From: Actinomycetota bacterium
GTDB taxonomy: Bacteria > Actinomycetota > Acidimicrobiia > Spongiisociales > ZC4RG35
Reading direction: 5' to 3'
DNA: 7,833 nt
Assembly: GCA_019347585.1 (NCBI GenBank)
Contig: JAHWLC010000049.1
Coordinates: forward strand, 1 to 7,833
In this document: positions 1 to 5,565 of the stretch, piece after piece
Layout: every line of letters begins with the position of its first letter
Position numbering within the stretch: the stretch's first letter is position 1
Position numbers and translations under genes: made by a program
The notes under the pieces: generated by a model
What the model saw: the letters and a program-made list of their open reading frames with translations, nothing else
Told to the model about the DNA's origin: nothing
The model's database searches: none

Positions 1-272
1 AGGGTCGACCCCTTGATCATCTCGGCGCTCTGGGGATCGACGACCACTCGGACGTCTCCGAACTCCTCGACCAGATCGGCGTCGTCGACCTGGGAGTCGA
101 AGTACATCTCATAGGAGAAACCGCTGCACCCGCCGGGACGAACCGCCATGCGCAGAGCAAGACCGGCCTCGTCCTCGGACTGAATCAGCTCCGCCACCTT
201 CTCAACGGCGGTGGGGGTGAGATCGACCGCCTTCTGGGGGCGGTTTGACTTGATGCTGAGTATTTGAGTCAT
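1..272 (-). CDS. A-type Fe-S cluster carrier (IscA/ErpA/HesB family), C-terminus cut off by window edge
   Basis: Reading the minus strand from the ATG at 272-270 gives 90 residues before the window ends. The protein has the family layout: a basic N-terminus, a helix containing LTPTAVEKVAELI (18-30), a beta strand with LRMAVRPGGCSGF (about 40-52), then YEMYFD and VVVDPQSAEMIKGSTL. Cys49 in GGCSG is the first of the three conserved cluster-binding cysteines; the C-terminal CGC pair would lie beyond the window. Such proteins bind [2Fe-2S] or [4Fe-4S] clusters in the cytoplasm and pass them to apo-enzymes. A weak AGGTAGGT Shine-Dalgarno (285-278) and a TACAAT -10 hexamer (303-298) support this start. 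It is divergent from an Mrp ATPase, itself linked to Fe-S assembly. Which family branch (ErpA, IscA or SufA) cannot be settled from the fragment. Confidence 0.93.
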   Translation of the reverse strand, partial: MTQILSIKSNRPQKAVDLTPTAVEKVAELIQSEDEAGLALRMAVRPGGCSGFSYEMYFDSQVDDADLVEEFGDVRVVVDPQSAEMIKGST

Positions 273-297
273 GATTTACCTACCTGGTCCGACACTC

Positions 298-303
298 ATT
301 GTA
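298..303 (-). promoter_or_regulatory. Candidate -10 box of the Fe-S carrier gene
   Basis: The minus strand reads TACAAT, five of six matches to the sigma-70 -10 consensus, about 25 nt upstream of the ATG at 272. That would leave a leader of roughly 20 nt carrying the weak Shine-Dalgarno at 285-278. No good -35 hexamer is seen at 16-19 nt, so the call rests on the -10 alone. Confidence 0.4.
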
Positions 304-349
304 ACCGCGTCACCGGTCCTGGCCATTCCCCTACCTTCGTGGGGGAAAT

Positions 350-355
350 TACCCT
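350..355 (+). promoter_or_regulatory. Candidate -10 box for a leaderless mrp transcript
   Basis: TACCCT fits the actinobacterial TANNNT -10 pattern and ends 7 nt before the GTG at 363, the usual distance from -10 to transcription start. The mRNA could therefore begin at the start codon itself, which would explain the absence of a well-placed Shine-Dalgarno sequence. Leaderless GTG/ATG mRNAs are common in Actinomycetota. No convincing -35 is present, so this is an inference. Confidence 0.35.
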
Positions 356-362
356 TGGTCTC

Positions 363-1475
363 GTGGTCACCAACGAGCAAGTGATGAAAACCCTGGAGGG
401 CGTTCATGACCCGGAGCTGGGCGGCAACGTCGTCGAGCTGGGAATGATCACCGACGTCAGGATCGAGGACAGTGCTGTCGAGATCGGGCTCGCACTCACC
501 ATCGCCGAGTGCCCGCTGCGCAATCAGCTCGAGAACGACACCCGCCGCCGGGTCGAGGCGATGCCCGGTGTCGAACACGTCGCAGTCCGCACCACCGCGA
601 TGACCAAGAAGCAGCGCGCCGAGCTGATGAGCGTGGCGCGACGCAGGGTGAGGGAGCGAGCCGAGCCCACCCAGGTCGGCCCCACCACACGGGTCATAGC
701 CATCGCCTCGGGAAAGGGCGGCGTAGGGAAATCGTCGATGTCGGTCAACCTCGCCGCCGGGCTGGCTCGCGAAGGGTTCGAGGTCGGACTGCTGGACGCC
801 GATATCTGGGGCTACTCGATACCCCGCATGATCGGGGCGAAGGGCAAGCTCGAGGCCGACCCGGACAGCAAGCTCATCGAGCCGGTGGAGGTGTCGGGAG
901 TGAAAGTGGTCTCCACGGGGCTCATCATCGAAGAGGAGGGGACCGCCCTGATGTGGCGGGGCCTGATGCTGTCCAAAGCCCTGGAACAGTTCTTGCAACA
1001 GGTGAACTGGGGGGACCTCGATTACCTGGTCATCGACATGCCGCCGGGCACCGGCGACGTGCAGATGGCGCTGACCCGGATGCTGCCCCAGGCTCAGATG
1101 GTGGTGGTGACCACCCCGCAGAGCGCCGCCCAGAGGGTGGCGACCCGGGTGGCCGACATGGCGCGCCGCTCCCACATGCCGGTGGTGGGAGTGATCGAGA
1201 ACATGTCCGGAGAGGTCTTCGGCCGGGGCGGAGGCGACGAGCTCGCCGAGGAGCTGGGAGTGGCCATGCTCGGGTCTGTCCCCCTCGACCAGGCGGTGGT
1301 GGCCGGCGGCGACGCCGGCGAGCCGGTGGCTTTCAGCGACGACGCGGGCCCGGCGGCGCGGGCCCTACGCGAAGTGGTCGATCACGTCATCGCGGTGGTG
1401 CCGCCGGCCGAGCTGGAGACCTGCACCGGGCGCATCGCCAAGCTCATCGCCAACCTGGAGGACGGCGCCGCCTGA
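363..1475 (+). CDS. mrp: Mrp/NBP35-family P-loop ATPase, Fe-S cluster assembly/carrier type
   Basis: A 370-residue protein. An N-terminal MIP18/DUF59 domain (about 4-85; HDPELGGNVVELGMI and LTIAECPL) is followed by the Mrp ATPase domain. The deviant Walker A motif GKGGVGKS is at 117-124, DAD at 145-147, and Walker B VIDMPPGTGD at 223-232. Proteins of this family (ApbC/Mrp, NBP35) bind or deliver Fe-S clusters in the cytoplasm as dimers. In canonical members a CXXC pair follows the ENMS motif; here ENMS (279-282) runs into GEVFGRGGG and the cysteine loop is missing, as I recall for mycobacterial Mrp. The reading frame is open back to an ATG at 264, but that start would lie inside the divergent carrier gene and adds 33 residues without domain character, so GTG 363 is preferred. 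The stop abuts the convergent DUF4282 stop with no gap. Confidence 0.93.
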   Translation: MVTNEQVMKTLEGVHDPELGGNVVELGMITDVRIEDSAVEIGLALTIAECPLRNQLENDTRRRVEAMPGVEHVAVRTTAMTKKQRAELMSVARRRVRERAEPTQVGPTTRVIAIASGKGGVGKSSMSVNLAAGLAREGFEVGLLDADIWGYSIPRMIGAKGKLEADPDSKLIEPVEVSGVKVVSTGLIIEEEGTALMWRGLMLSKALEQFLQQVNWGDLDYLVIDMPPGTGDVQMALTRMLPQAQMVVVTTPQSAAQRVATRVADMARRSHMPVVGVIENMSGEVFGRGGGDELAEELGVAMLGSVPLDQAVVAGGDAGEPVAFSDDAGPAARALREVVDHVIAVVPPAELETCTGRIAKLIANLEDGAA

Positions 1476-1808
1476 TCAGCGCTCGGCGAGGGACTGCCTG
1501 ATGGCGGTGGTGTCCTGGCCGATTCGGAAGAGAAGGGCGATCACCTCCAGCGTCACCCGGATCATGATCAGGTAGAAGACCAGGAAGACCAGGGCGAGGA
1601 TCGCCGAGACAACGTCGCCGTTGGCCGCGGCGACGAAGAAGAACACCAGACCTGCCAGGCCGATGAAGACGATGGCGATCACGTAGATCACCTTGATGAA
1701 CCTCAGCGCCACGAACGACTTGAACTCGAGGTCGAACAGCGCAGCGAAGAAACCCTGCTTCTCGGTCGGGGTGGGGCCTCTCTCCTCGGGAAAGTCGGGC
1801 GTGGACAC
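1476..1808 (-). CDS. DUF4282 small membrane protein
   Basis: A 110-residue protein starting at GTG 1808. A strong Shine-Dalgarno, GGAGGAGA (1822-1815), sits 6 nt upstream. The first 20 or so residues are polar and acidic (FPEERGPTPTEKQ); then comes GFFAALFDLEFKSFVALRFIK, the DUF4282 signature region. Two hydrophobic segments follow, at about 40-61 and 67-90, then a charged tail with RIGQDTTAIRQSL. Predicted topology is two membrane spans with both ends probably cytoplasmic. DUF4282 proteins have no established function that I know of. The gene stands alone on its strand and ends against mrp. A TANNNT-like TAAGGT at 1845-1840 could be its -10, with no clear -35. Confidence 0.85.
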   Translation of the reverse strand: MSTPDFPEERGPTPTEKQGFFAALFDLEFKSFVALRFIKVIYVIAIVFIGLAGLVFFFVAAANGDVVSAILALVFLVFYLIMIRVTLEVIALLFRIGQDTTAIRQSLAER

Positions 1809-1814
1809 GGTGCT

Positions 1815-1822
1815 TCTCCTCC
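1815..1822 (-). promoter_or_regulatory. Strong ribosome binding site of the DUF4282 gene
   Basis: The minus strand reads GGAGGAGA, ending 6 nt before the GTG at 1808. It decides the start: it selects this GTG over the longer overlapping frame in the same region. Confidence 0.8.
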
Positions 1823-1926
1823 AATTGCGGGCACCCGGAACCTTAGATCGGAACGACGCCCGATGACGGCGAGGTCCCAGGTCCGGGCGCCAGAGTGGTG
1901 ACTAGTCCCCATGGGTCAATCGCAAA

Positions 1927-1942
1927 CGGGTCTTTCGACCCG
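1927..1942 (-). other. Small perfect hairpin with GAAA tetraloop in the DUF4282 upstream region
   Basis: CGGGTC and GACCCG form a 6-bp perfect stem around four bases. Read on the minus strand the loop is GAAA, a stable GNRA tetraloop; on the plus strand it is TTTC. This favours a minus-strand RNA, for example a leader of the DUF4282 gene 119 nt downstream. To its right, runs of five C (1964-1968) and five G (1996-2000) and the pair ACGT/ACGT could add further stems. No known riboswitch family was recognised. Confidence 0.4.
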
Positions 1943-2019
1943 GGCCCCGATCGCTGAGAATTACCCCCGAACGTGCTTTACGTACGGTCTGGGCTGGGGG
2001 CTTGCAAAGGGAGGCCCCG

Positions 2020-2048
2020 AGAAGAGGACCCGCCAAGGGTCCTCTTCT
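2020..2048 (-). terminator. Terminator hairpin after the M23 peptidase gene
   Basis: AGAAGAGGACCC (2020-2031) and GGGTCCTCTTCT (2037-2048) form a perfect 12-bp stem with the 5-nt loop GCCAA. On the minus strand it begins 11 nt after the peptidase stop codon, the typical place for an intrinsic terminator. There is no U-tract on either side, a common situation in high-GC Actinomycetota. The opposite orientation, ending a plus-strand RNA from 1809-2019, is possible but no such gene is seen. Confidence 0.72.
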
Positions 2049-2059
2049 TGCGTCCGGCC

Positions 2060-3241
2060 TCAGCCGCAGAGCCTTTTCACCAGCGGGTAGGGGTTGATCG
2101 CCGACCCTCCCCCGGGGTGGTATTCGAAGTGGAGATGGGGCAGCCACGAGGGGGCATTCCCGGTGCTCCCGTTGTACCCGATGACGGTCCCCTGGGCGAC
2201 GTGTTGGCCGGCGGAGACATCCGCGAACCCGTCGAGGTGGGCGTAGTAGTACTGGTCGCCGGCGTCGGACATGAAATAGATCGACTTCCCCCCCAAGGAG
2301 CTGTTGGAGAAGCGGCGGATGGTCCCCGAGTAGATGGCGACGATCGGGGTGCCGCGTGCGGCGATCATGTCGACCCCCCGGTGACTACGGCCCCCGGAGC
2401 GGGGGTCGCCCCAGCTGTCCGTGAAGGAGACCGCACCGGCGACCGGGCAGGTGCCACCCGAAGTAGCGGGTAGAGGGGGAGCCGGCGCTGTGGTCGTGGT
2501 CGTGACGACCGTGGTGGTCGGTGAAGGTGCAATGGTGGCAGTGGTGGCGTCCGAAGAGGTCGCCGTGGTGGTGGTCGTGGAGGTGGCCTGTCGCGCCGCC
2601 TCCTCGGCCCGGGCCCGCTCTTCGGCCTCCCTCCTGCGCCTTTCCTCCTCCTGGCGTCGCCTCTCCTCCTCTTCGCGCCGCTGCTGCTCGATGAGCTGGT
2701 CGTAGACCTCCTGCGCCGCGACCAGGTCCTCCTGAAGACCGGCGGCCATCTCCTCCATCTCGGCAGCCAATATCTGCTGCTCTGCAGAGGCCTCGGCCAG
2801 ACGCTCCGTCTGCCGGTCCAGCTCGCGCCGGAACACCCGAAGCTGGTTGATCACGTCGGCGTCGAAGCCGTTGACCTCCTTCAGGTAGCTGAGGCCGGCC
2901 CCGTTCCCGCCGTCGCTGGCGGCGAGCAGCGCGGTCAGGTTGGAGGCGCTGGTCGATCCCATGTACATCTCCACGGCGACCTCCTCGACTCGGCCCCGCA
3001 GCTCGGCGAGTTGGACGTGGGCGTGCTCGATGGATGCCTGGAGCTCGGCGATCTCGGCCTCGAGCTCTGCCTGGCGAGCCCAGGTCTCCTGGATGGCGGC
3101 CCCCAGCTCCTGGGACTCGGCAACGATTCGGTTCACCTCGCGACGCGCCTGGTCGATGTCCTCGTCGGTCACCTGGGCGAAGGCGGGAATCGCCACCACG
3201 AGTGCGAGCAGGGCGCTGAGTGTCCGGGCTGTGTGTTTCAT
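2060..3241 (-). CDS. Secreted coiled-coil M23 (LytM-type) zinc metallopeptidase
   Basis: A 393-residue protein. A signal peptide (1-22; TARTLSALLALVVAIPAFA) has a likely cleavage after AFA. A long coiled coil (about 24-218) ends in a very charged Glu/Arg stretch (188-215), followed by a Thr-rich linker (220-258) and an M23 peptidase domain (about 263-393). All zinc and catalytic residues are present: His287 and Asp291 in HRGVD, His335 in YYAHLD, and His369/His371 in HLHF. An active peptidoglycan endopeptidase outside the membrane is therefore expected. Cys265 and Cys392 could form a disulfide closing the domain. The coiled-coil plus LytM layout resembles EnvC- and PcsB-like cell-separation proteins, though those are not proven homologues. 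The ATG at 3241 overlaps the upstream stop as ATGA and has no Shine-Dalgarno, so translation is probably coupled. An open extension upstream to 3400 lies within the neighbour and was not used. Confidence 0.93.
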   Translation of the reverse strand: MKHTARTLSALLALVVAIPAFAQVTDEDIDQARREVNRIVAESQELGAAIQETWARQAELEAEIAELQASIEHAHVQLAELRGRVEEVAVEMYMGSTSASNLTALLAASDGGNGAGLSYLKEVNGFDADVINQLRVFRRELDRQTERLAEASAEQQILAAEMEEMAAGLQEDLVAAQEVYDQLIEQQRREEEERRRQEEERRRREAEERARAEEAARQATSTTTTTATSSDATTATIAPSPTTTVVTTTTTAPAPPLPATSGGTCPVAGAVSFTDSWGDPRSGGRSHRGVDMIAARGTPIVAIYSGTIRRFSNSSLGGKSIYFMSDAGDQYYYAHLDGFADVSAGQHVAQGTVIGYNGSTGNAPSWLPHLHFEYHPGGGSAINPYPLVKRLCG

Positions 3242-4023
3242 GGGGAAGGGAGCAGGACGAGCCTGTCGTCGTCCCAGGCTATCCGCCCTTCTTCTGCGAG
3301 CAACCCGACATGGGCCGCGACCGACCGCGCCGCCAAAGGATGCAGCGAGCTGTCCACTTCGGCGTAGACCTTCCCGACCACCTCGGAGACGGTCTCGCAT
3401 CCGGACCTGATGGCCTCGAGGACCTCCTGGTGGCGCCGGAGACGATGAGCCAGGTACCAGTCGATCATGGACCGGGGATCGTCGATCTCGTCGCCATGGC
3501 CGGGGAGCATCTTGCGGGCACCGACGCCCTGGACCTTGCGCAGCGAGCGAAGATAGGCCCCCATGTCCTCGACCATCACCGTCGAGCCGCCGATGACGTG
3601 ATCTCCGGTGAACAAGACGTCGCCGGCGCGGAAACAGAGATGGTCTCCGGAGTGGCCCGGCGTGTGGAGCACCTCGAGCCGCAGGGAACCGACCGCGAAG
3701 CGAGCCCCGTCGAGCAGCCGGATATCGGGCTCGAATGAGGGACCCGGGGCGTAGCCCACCGCGGGAACCCCCACCTCGCTCGCCAGCGGGTTGGCCATGG
3801 GGGCGTGGTCGCTGTGGGTGTGGGTGACCAGCACGGACTGCAGCCTCCTCGCGGCGACGACCTCCATGATCGCCCGGGCGTGGGCTGTGTCTACCGGGCC
3901 AGGATCGATCACGGTGACCGCCCCCGAACCGTCGTCGAGTACCCAGGTGTTGGTACCGGGGCCGGTGTAGGGCCCCGGATTTCTGGCCAAGACACGATCA
4001 ATCCTCAGAAGTGCTCCCTCCAC
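3238..4023 (-). CDS. Metallo-beta-lactamase-fold hydrolase, LACTB2-like
   Basis: A 261-residue protein. The MBL domain carries HTHSDH (68-73, the HxHxDH motif), HTPGHSGDH (His124), GDH (Asp141) and PGHG (His176), a full set for a dinuclear metal site. The N-terminus (VLARNPGPYTGPGTNTWVL) and the C-terminal part (about 195-261, helical then winged-helix-like, GLLAEEGRI) match the LACTB2 subgroup, whose human member is a single-strand-specific endoribonuclease. Bacterial members are often annotated only as MBL-fold hydrolases, so the substrate is unknown; a thiolester or a small phosphodiester is also possible. No signal peptide is seen, so it is cytoplasmic. The start is uncertain: GTG 4023 is the first usable codon, but a GAGGGAG lies just downstream of it. 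The gene is first in a coupled operon with the M23 peptidase. Confidence 0.88.
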   Translation of the reverse strand: MEGALLRIDRVLARNPGPYTGPGTNTWVLDDGSGAVTVIDPGPVDTAHARAIMEVVAARRLQSVLVTHTHSDHAPMANPLASEVGVPAVGYAPGPSFEPDIRLLDGARFAVGSLRLEVLHTPGHSGDHLCFRAGDVLFTGDHVIGGSTVMVEDMGAYLRSLRKVQGVGARKMLPGHGDEIDDPRSMIDWYLAHRLRRHQEVLEAIRSGCETVSEVVGKVYAEVDSSLHPLAARSVAAHVGLLAEEGRIAWDDDRLVLLPSP

Positions 4024-4100
4024 GCTGGTGTCGGTGGCGGCATCCTATGGCGCACGGTTGTGGGCCCTGCAACCTCCGGTTGTTAGGCCCATATATGGGA

Positions 4101-4132
4101 CGAACCGCCTCGAGAAATCTCGAGGCGGTTCG
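4101..4132. other. Perfect 14-bp hairpin, possible terminator
   Basis: CGAACCGCCTCGAG (4101-4114) and CTCGAGGCGGTTCG (4119-4132) are perfect complements around AAAT. On the plus strand a TTTT run follows 8 nt later (4140-4143), which makes this a possible intrinsic terminator in that direction, although no gene is seen upstream on that strand. The octamer TCTCGAGG recurs at 4143-4150, so the left arm has a second possible partner. Confidence 0.6.
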
Positions 4133-4148
4133 CATACCGTTTTCTCGA

Positions 4149-4180
4149 GGTAGTTAGGCCCGGATACGGGCCTAACTACC
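4149..4180. other. Perfect 14-bp hairpin competing with the long inverted repeat
   Basis: GGTAGTTAGGCCCG (4149-4162) pairs perfectly with CGGGCCTAACTACC (4167-4180) around GATA. Its right arm is also the right arm of the 20-nt inverted repeat with 4071-4090, so the two structures exclude each other. A further 6-bp stem, GTTTGG/CCAAAC (4185-4200), follows. There is no T-run on either strand to support a terminator. Confidence 0.6.
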
Positions 4181-4224
4181 GGAGGTTTGGAATCCCAAAC
4201 GCGTGAAACTGGCACACTTCGCCC

Positions 4225-5565
4225 GTGGCCGAAGCCAATCCGTACCGGGCGCTTCCCGCCGTCGACGAGCTGGCGGGGCGTTTCGGCGAGCGCCTCCCCA
4301 GGTCCCTTCGCATCGACATCGCCCGGATGGCCCTCGATCAGGCGAGGCTCGACATCGCAGAGGGGAGGGAAACGGACGTGGACCGCCTGGGCGCCGGCCT
4401 TGCCAGGGCCGTGGAGAACAGTGCCCAGCAGCGTGTCGTCAACGCCACTGGCACCCTCCTCCACACAAACCTGGGGCGCGCCCCCTGGTCTGACCGGGCT
4501 CTCGCCCGCGCCCGGGAAGCGGCAGCCGGATACTCCAACCTCGAGCTGGACCTGGGGAGCGGAGAGCGGGGCCGACGGGGAGCCTATGTGTCGGCCTTGC
4601 TCCGCTCCCTCACCGGAGCCGAGGACGCGGTCGTGGTCAACAACAATGCCTCGGCCCTTCTCCTCACGCTGGCTGCTCTGGCCCCGGGAGCCTCGGTCCC
4701 GGTGGCCCGCGGCGAGCTCATAGAGATCGGCGGCGCCTACCGGCTGCCCGAGGTCATGGCTGCCGGCGGGGCCCGGCTGGTGGAGGTGGGGACCACGAAC
4801 CGCACCAGGCTCGGCGACTATCACACCGCCCTGCAACTGCACCGCTGCGCCGCGATCCTCAAGGTGCACCCTTCCAACTACCGGATCGAGGGCTTCGTCG
4901 AGGAGGCCGGGCTCGGGGAGCTGGCTGCGCTCGCCGCCGCCCATGAGATCCCGCTCATCTACGACATCGGCTCGGGGTTGCTCGACGCCGAAACCCCGTG
5001 GATCCAGGGGGAGCGCCCGCCATGGGCGAGGCAGGAGCCGGCGGCCCGGCAATCGTTGCAGGCCGGGGCCGACCTCGTGCTGTTCAGCGGGGACAAACTG
5101 CTCGGCGGGCCCCAGGCCGGGCTCGTCGCCGGGAGCGGCGATCTGATCTCGATGCTGCGCGCCAACGCGCTGAGCAGGGCACTCCGACCCGACGGCGTGA
5201 CCCTGGCGGGCCTCGCCGCCACCCTGGAGGCCTACGCGGAGGGAACAGTCGAGGAGATCCCCTTTTGGCGCATGGCGCTTGCCTCGTTCGAAGGGCTCGA
5301 AGGGAGAGCGGAGCGGCTCGCCGGCAAGGTTGGCGGCACGGTCGGACTCGGGCACTCGGCGATCGGGGCGGGGAGCGCACCGGGGGCCCGCATCCCCTCT
5401 CCGACGATCGCACTCGATGAAGGCGATCGACTCTTCGACTGCCTGCTGGAGTCGGCACCAGCCGTGCTGGCCAGGCGGGAGGAGGGGAGGCTGGTGATCG
5501 ACCTTCGCTGCGTTGACGAAGAGGACGACGACACGATCGCCGACGCCATCCTTCGATGCCGCTGA
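4225..5565 (+). CDS. selA: L-seryl-tRNA(Sec) selenium transferase (selenocysteine synthase)
   Basis: A 446-residue PLP enzyme, against 463 in E. coli. It converts Ser-tRNA(Sec) to Sec-tRNA(Sec) using selenophosphate, as a cytoplasmic decamer. Family motifs run the whole length: NATGTLLHTNLGRAP (73-87), GAEDAVVVNNNASALLL (131-147), RGELIEIGGAYRLP (162-175), VEVGTTNRT (186-194), KVHPSNY (213-219), and SGDKLLGGPQAG (288-299) with the PLP lysine at 291. The C-terminal VIDLRCVDEEDD also matches. GTG 4225 is the first start codon after an in-frame TGA at 4204, so the N-terminus is well bounded, but no Shine-Dalgarno precedes it; GGAGGT at 4181-4186 is too far away. It overlaps selB by 10 nt, forming a selAB operon. 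The DNA upstream is unusually palindromic. Confidence 0.97.
   Translation: MAEANPYRALPAVDELAGRFGERLPRSLRIDIARMALDQARLDIAEGRETDVDRLGAGLARAVENSAQQRVVNATGTLLHTNLGRAPWSDRALARAREAAAGYSNLELDLGSGERGRRGAYVSALLRSLTGAEDAVVVNNNASALLLTLAALAPGASVPVARGELIEIGGAYRLPEVMAAGGARLVEVGTTNRTRLGDYHTALQLHRCAAILKVHPSNYRIEGFVEEAGLGELAALAAAHEIPLIYDIGSGLLDAETPWIQGERPPWARQEPAARQSLQAGADLVLFSGDKLLGGPQAGLVAGSGDLISMLRANALSRALRPDGVTLAGLAATLEAYAEGTVEEIPFWRMALASFEGLEGRAERLAGKVGGTVGLGHSAIGAGSAPGARIPSPTIALDEGDRLFDCLLESAPAVLARREEGRLVIDLRCVDEEDDDTIADAILRCR

Larger units (their letters stand above)
4071..4187. repeat. 20-nt inverted repeat enclosing palindromes between MBL gene and selA
   Basis: Positions 4071-4090 (AACCTCCGGTTGTTAGGCCC) pair with 4168-4187 in reverse complement at 19 of 20 positions; the one mismatch is 4081 against 4177. 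The inner part also recurs as a direct repeat: 4078-4101 and 4149-4172 agree at 19 of 24 positions. The arms enclose a perfect hairpin (4101-4132) and the palindrome CCCATATATGGG (4088-4099). The shape recalls a small miniature inverted-repeat element, but no target-site duplication flanks it. It could equally be a local regulatory structure. Confidence 0.6.

Noticed and set aside
264..362. N-terminal extension of Mrp from ATG 264
   Set aside because: It would overlap the divergent carrier gene, leave no promoter room and add 33 residues outside the MIP18 domain.
3242..3400. N-terminal extension of the M23 peptidase upstream of the signal peptide
   Set aside because: It is Arg-rich, lies within the metallo-hydrolase coding region and would bury the signal peptide internally.
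4071..4187. Definite miniature transposable element
   Set aside because: The inverted repeats are convincing but there is no flanking target duplication, and further copies cannot be examined within the window.
4204..4206. In-frame TGA 21 nt before selA as a selenocysteine codon for autoregulation
   Set aside because: No start codon lies in that frame through the upstream hairpins as far back as I read (4129), so no upstream coding extension is supported.
4044..4224. A tRNA-Sec (selC) gene in the palindromic gap
   Set aside because: No UCA anticodon arm, T-arm GTTCGA-type sequence or CCA-ending acceptor could be placed on either strand; the repeats form simple hairpins rather than a cloverleaf.
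4211..4230. Sigma-54 promoter suggested by TGGCAC before selA
   Set aside because: The partner TTGC element is absent at the required distance (GCCCG is found), and sigma-54 is generally missing from Actinomycetota.
4203..4493. A small 96-residue frame starting at GTG 4203 behind the GGAGG at 4181
   Set aside because: It overlaps selA in another frame, the spacing of about 16 nt is too long, and the product is Arg/Pro-rich without recognisable character.
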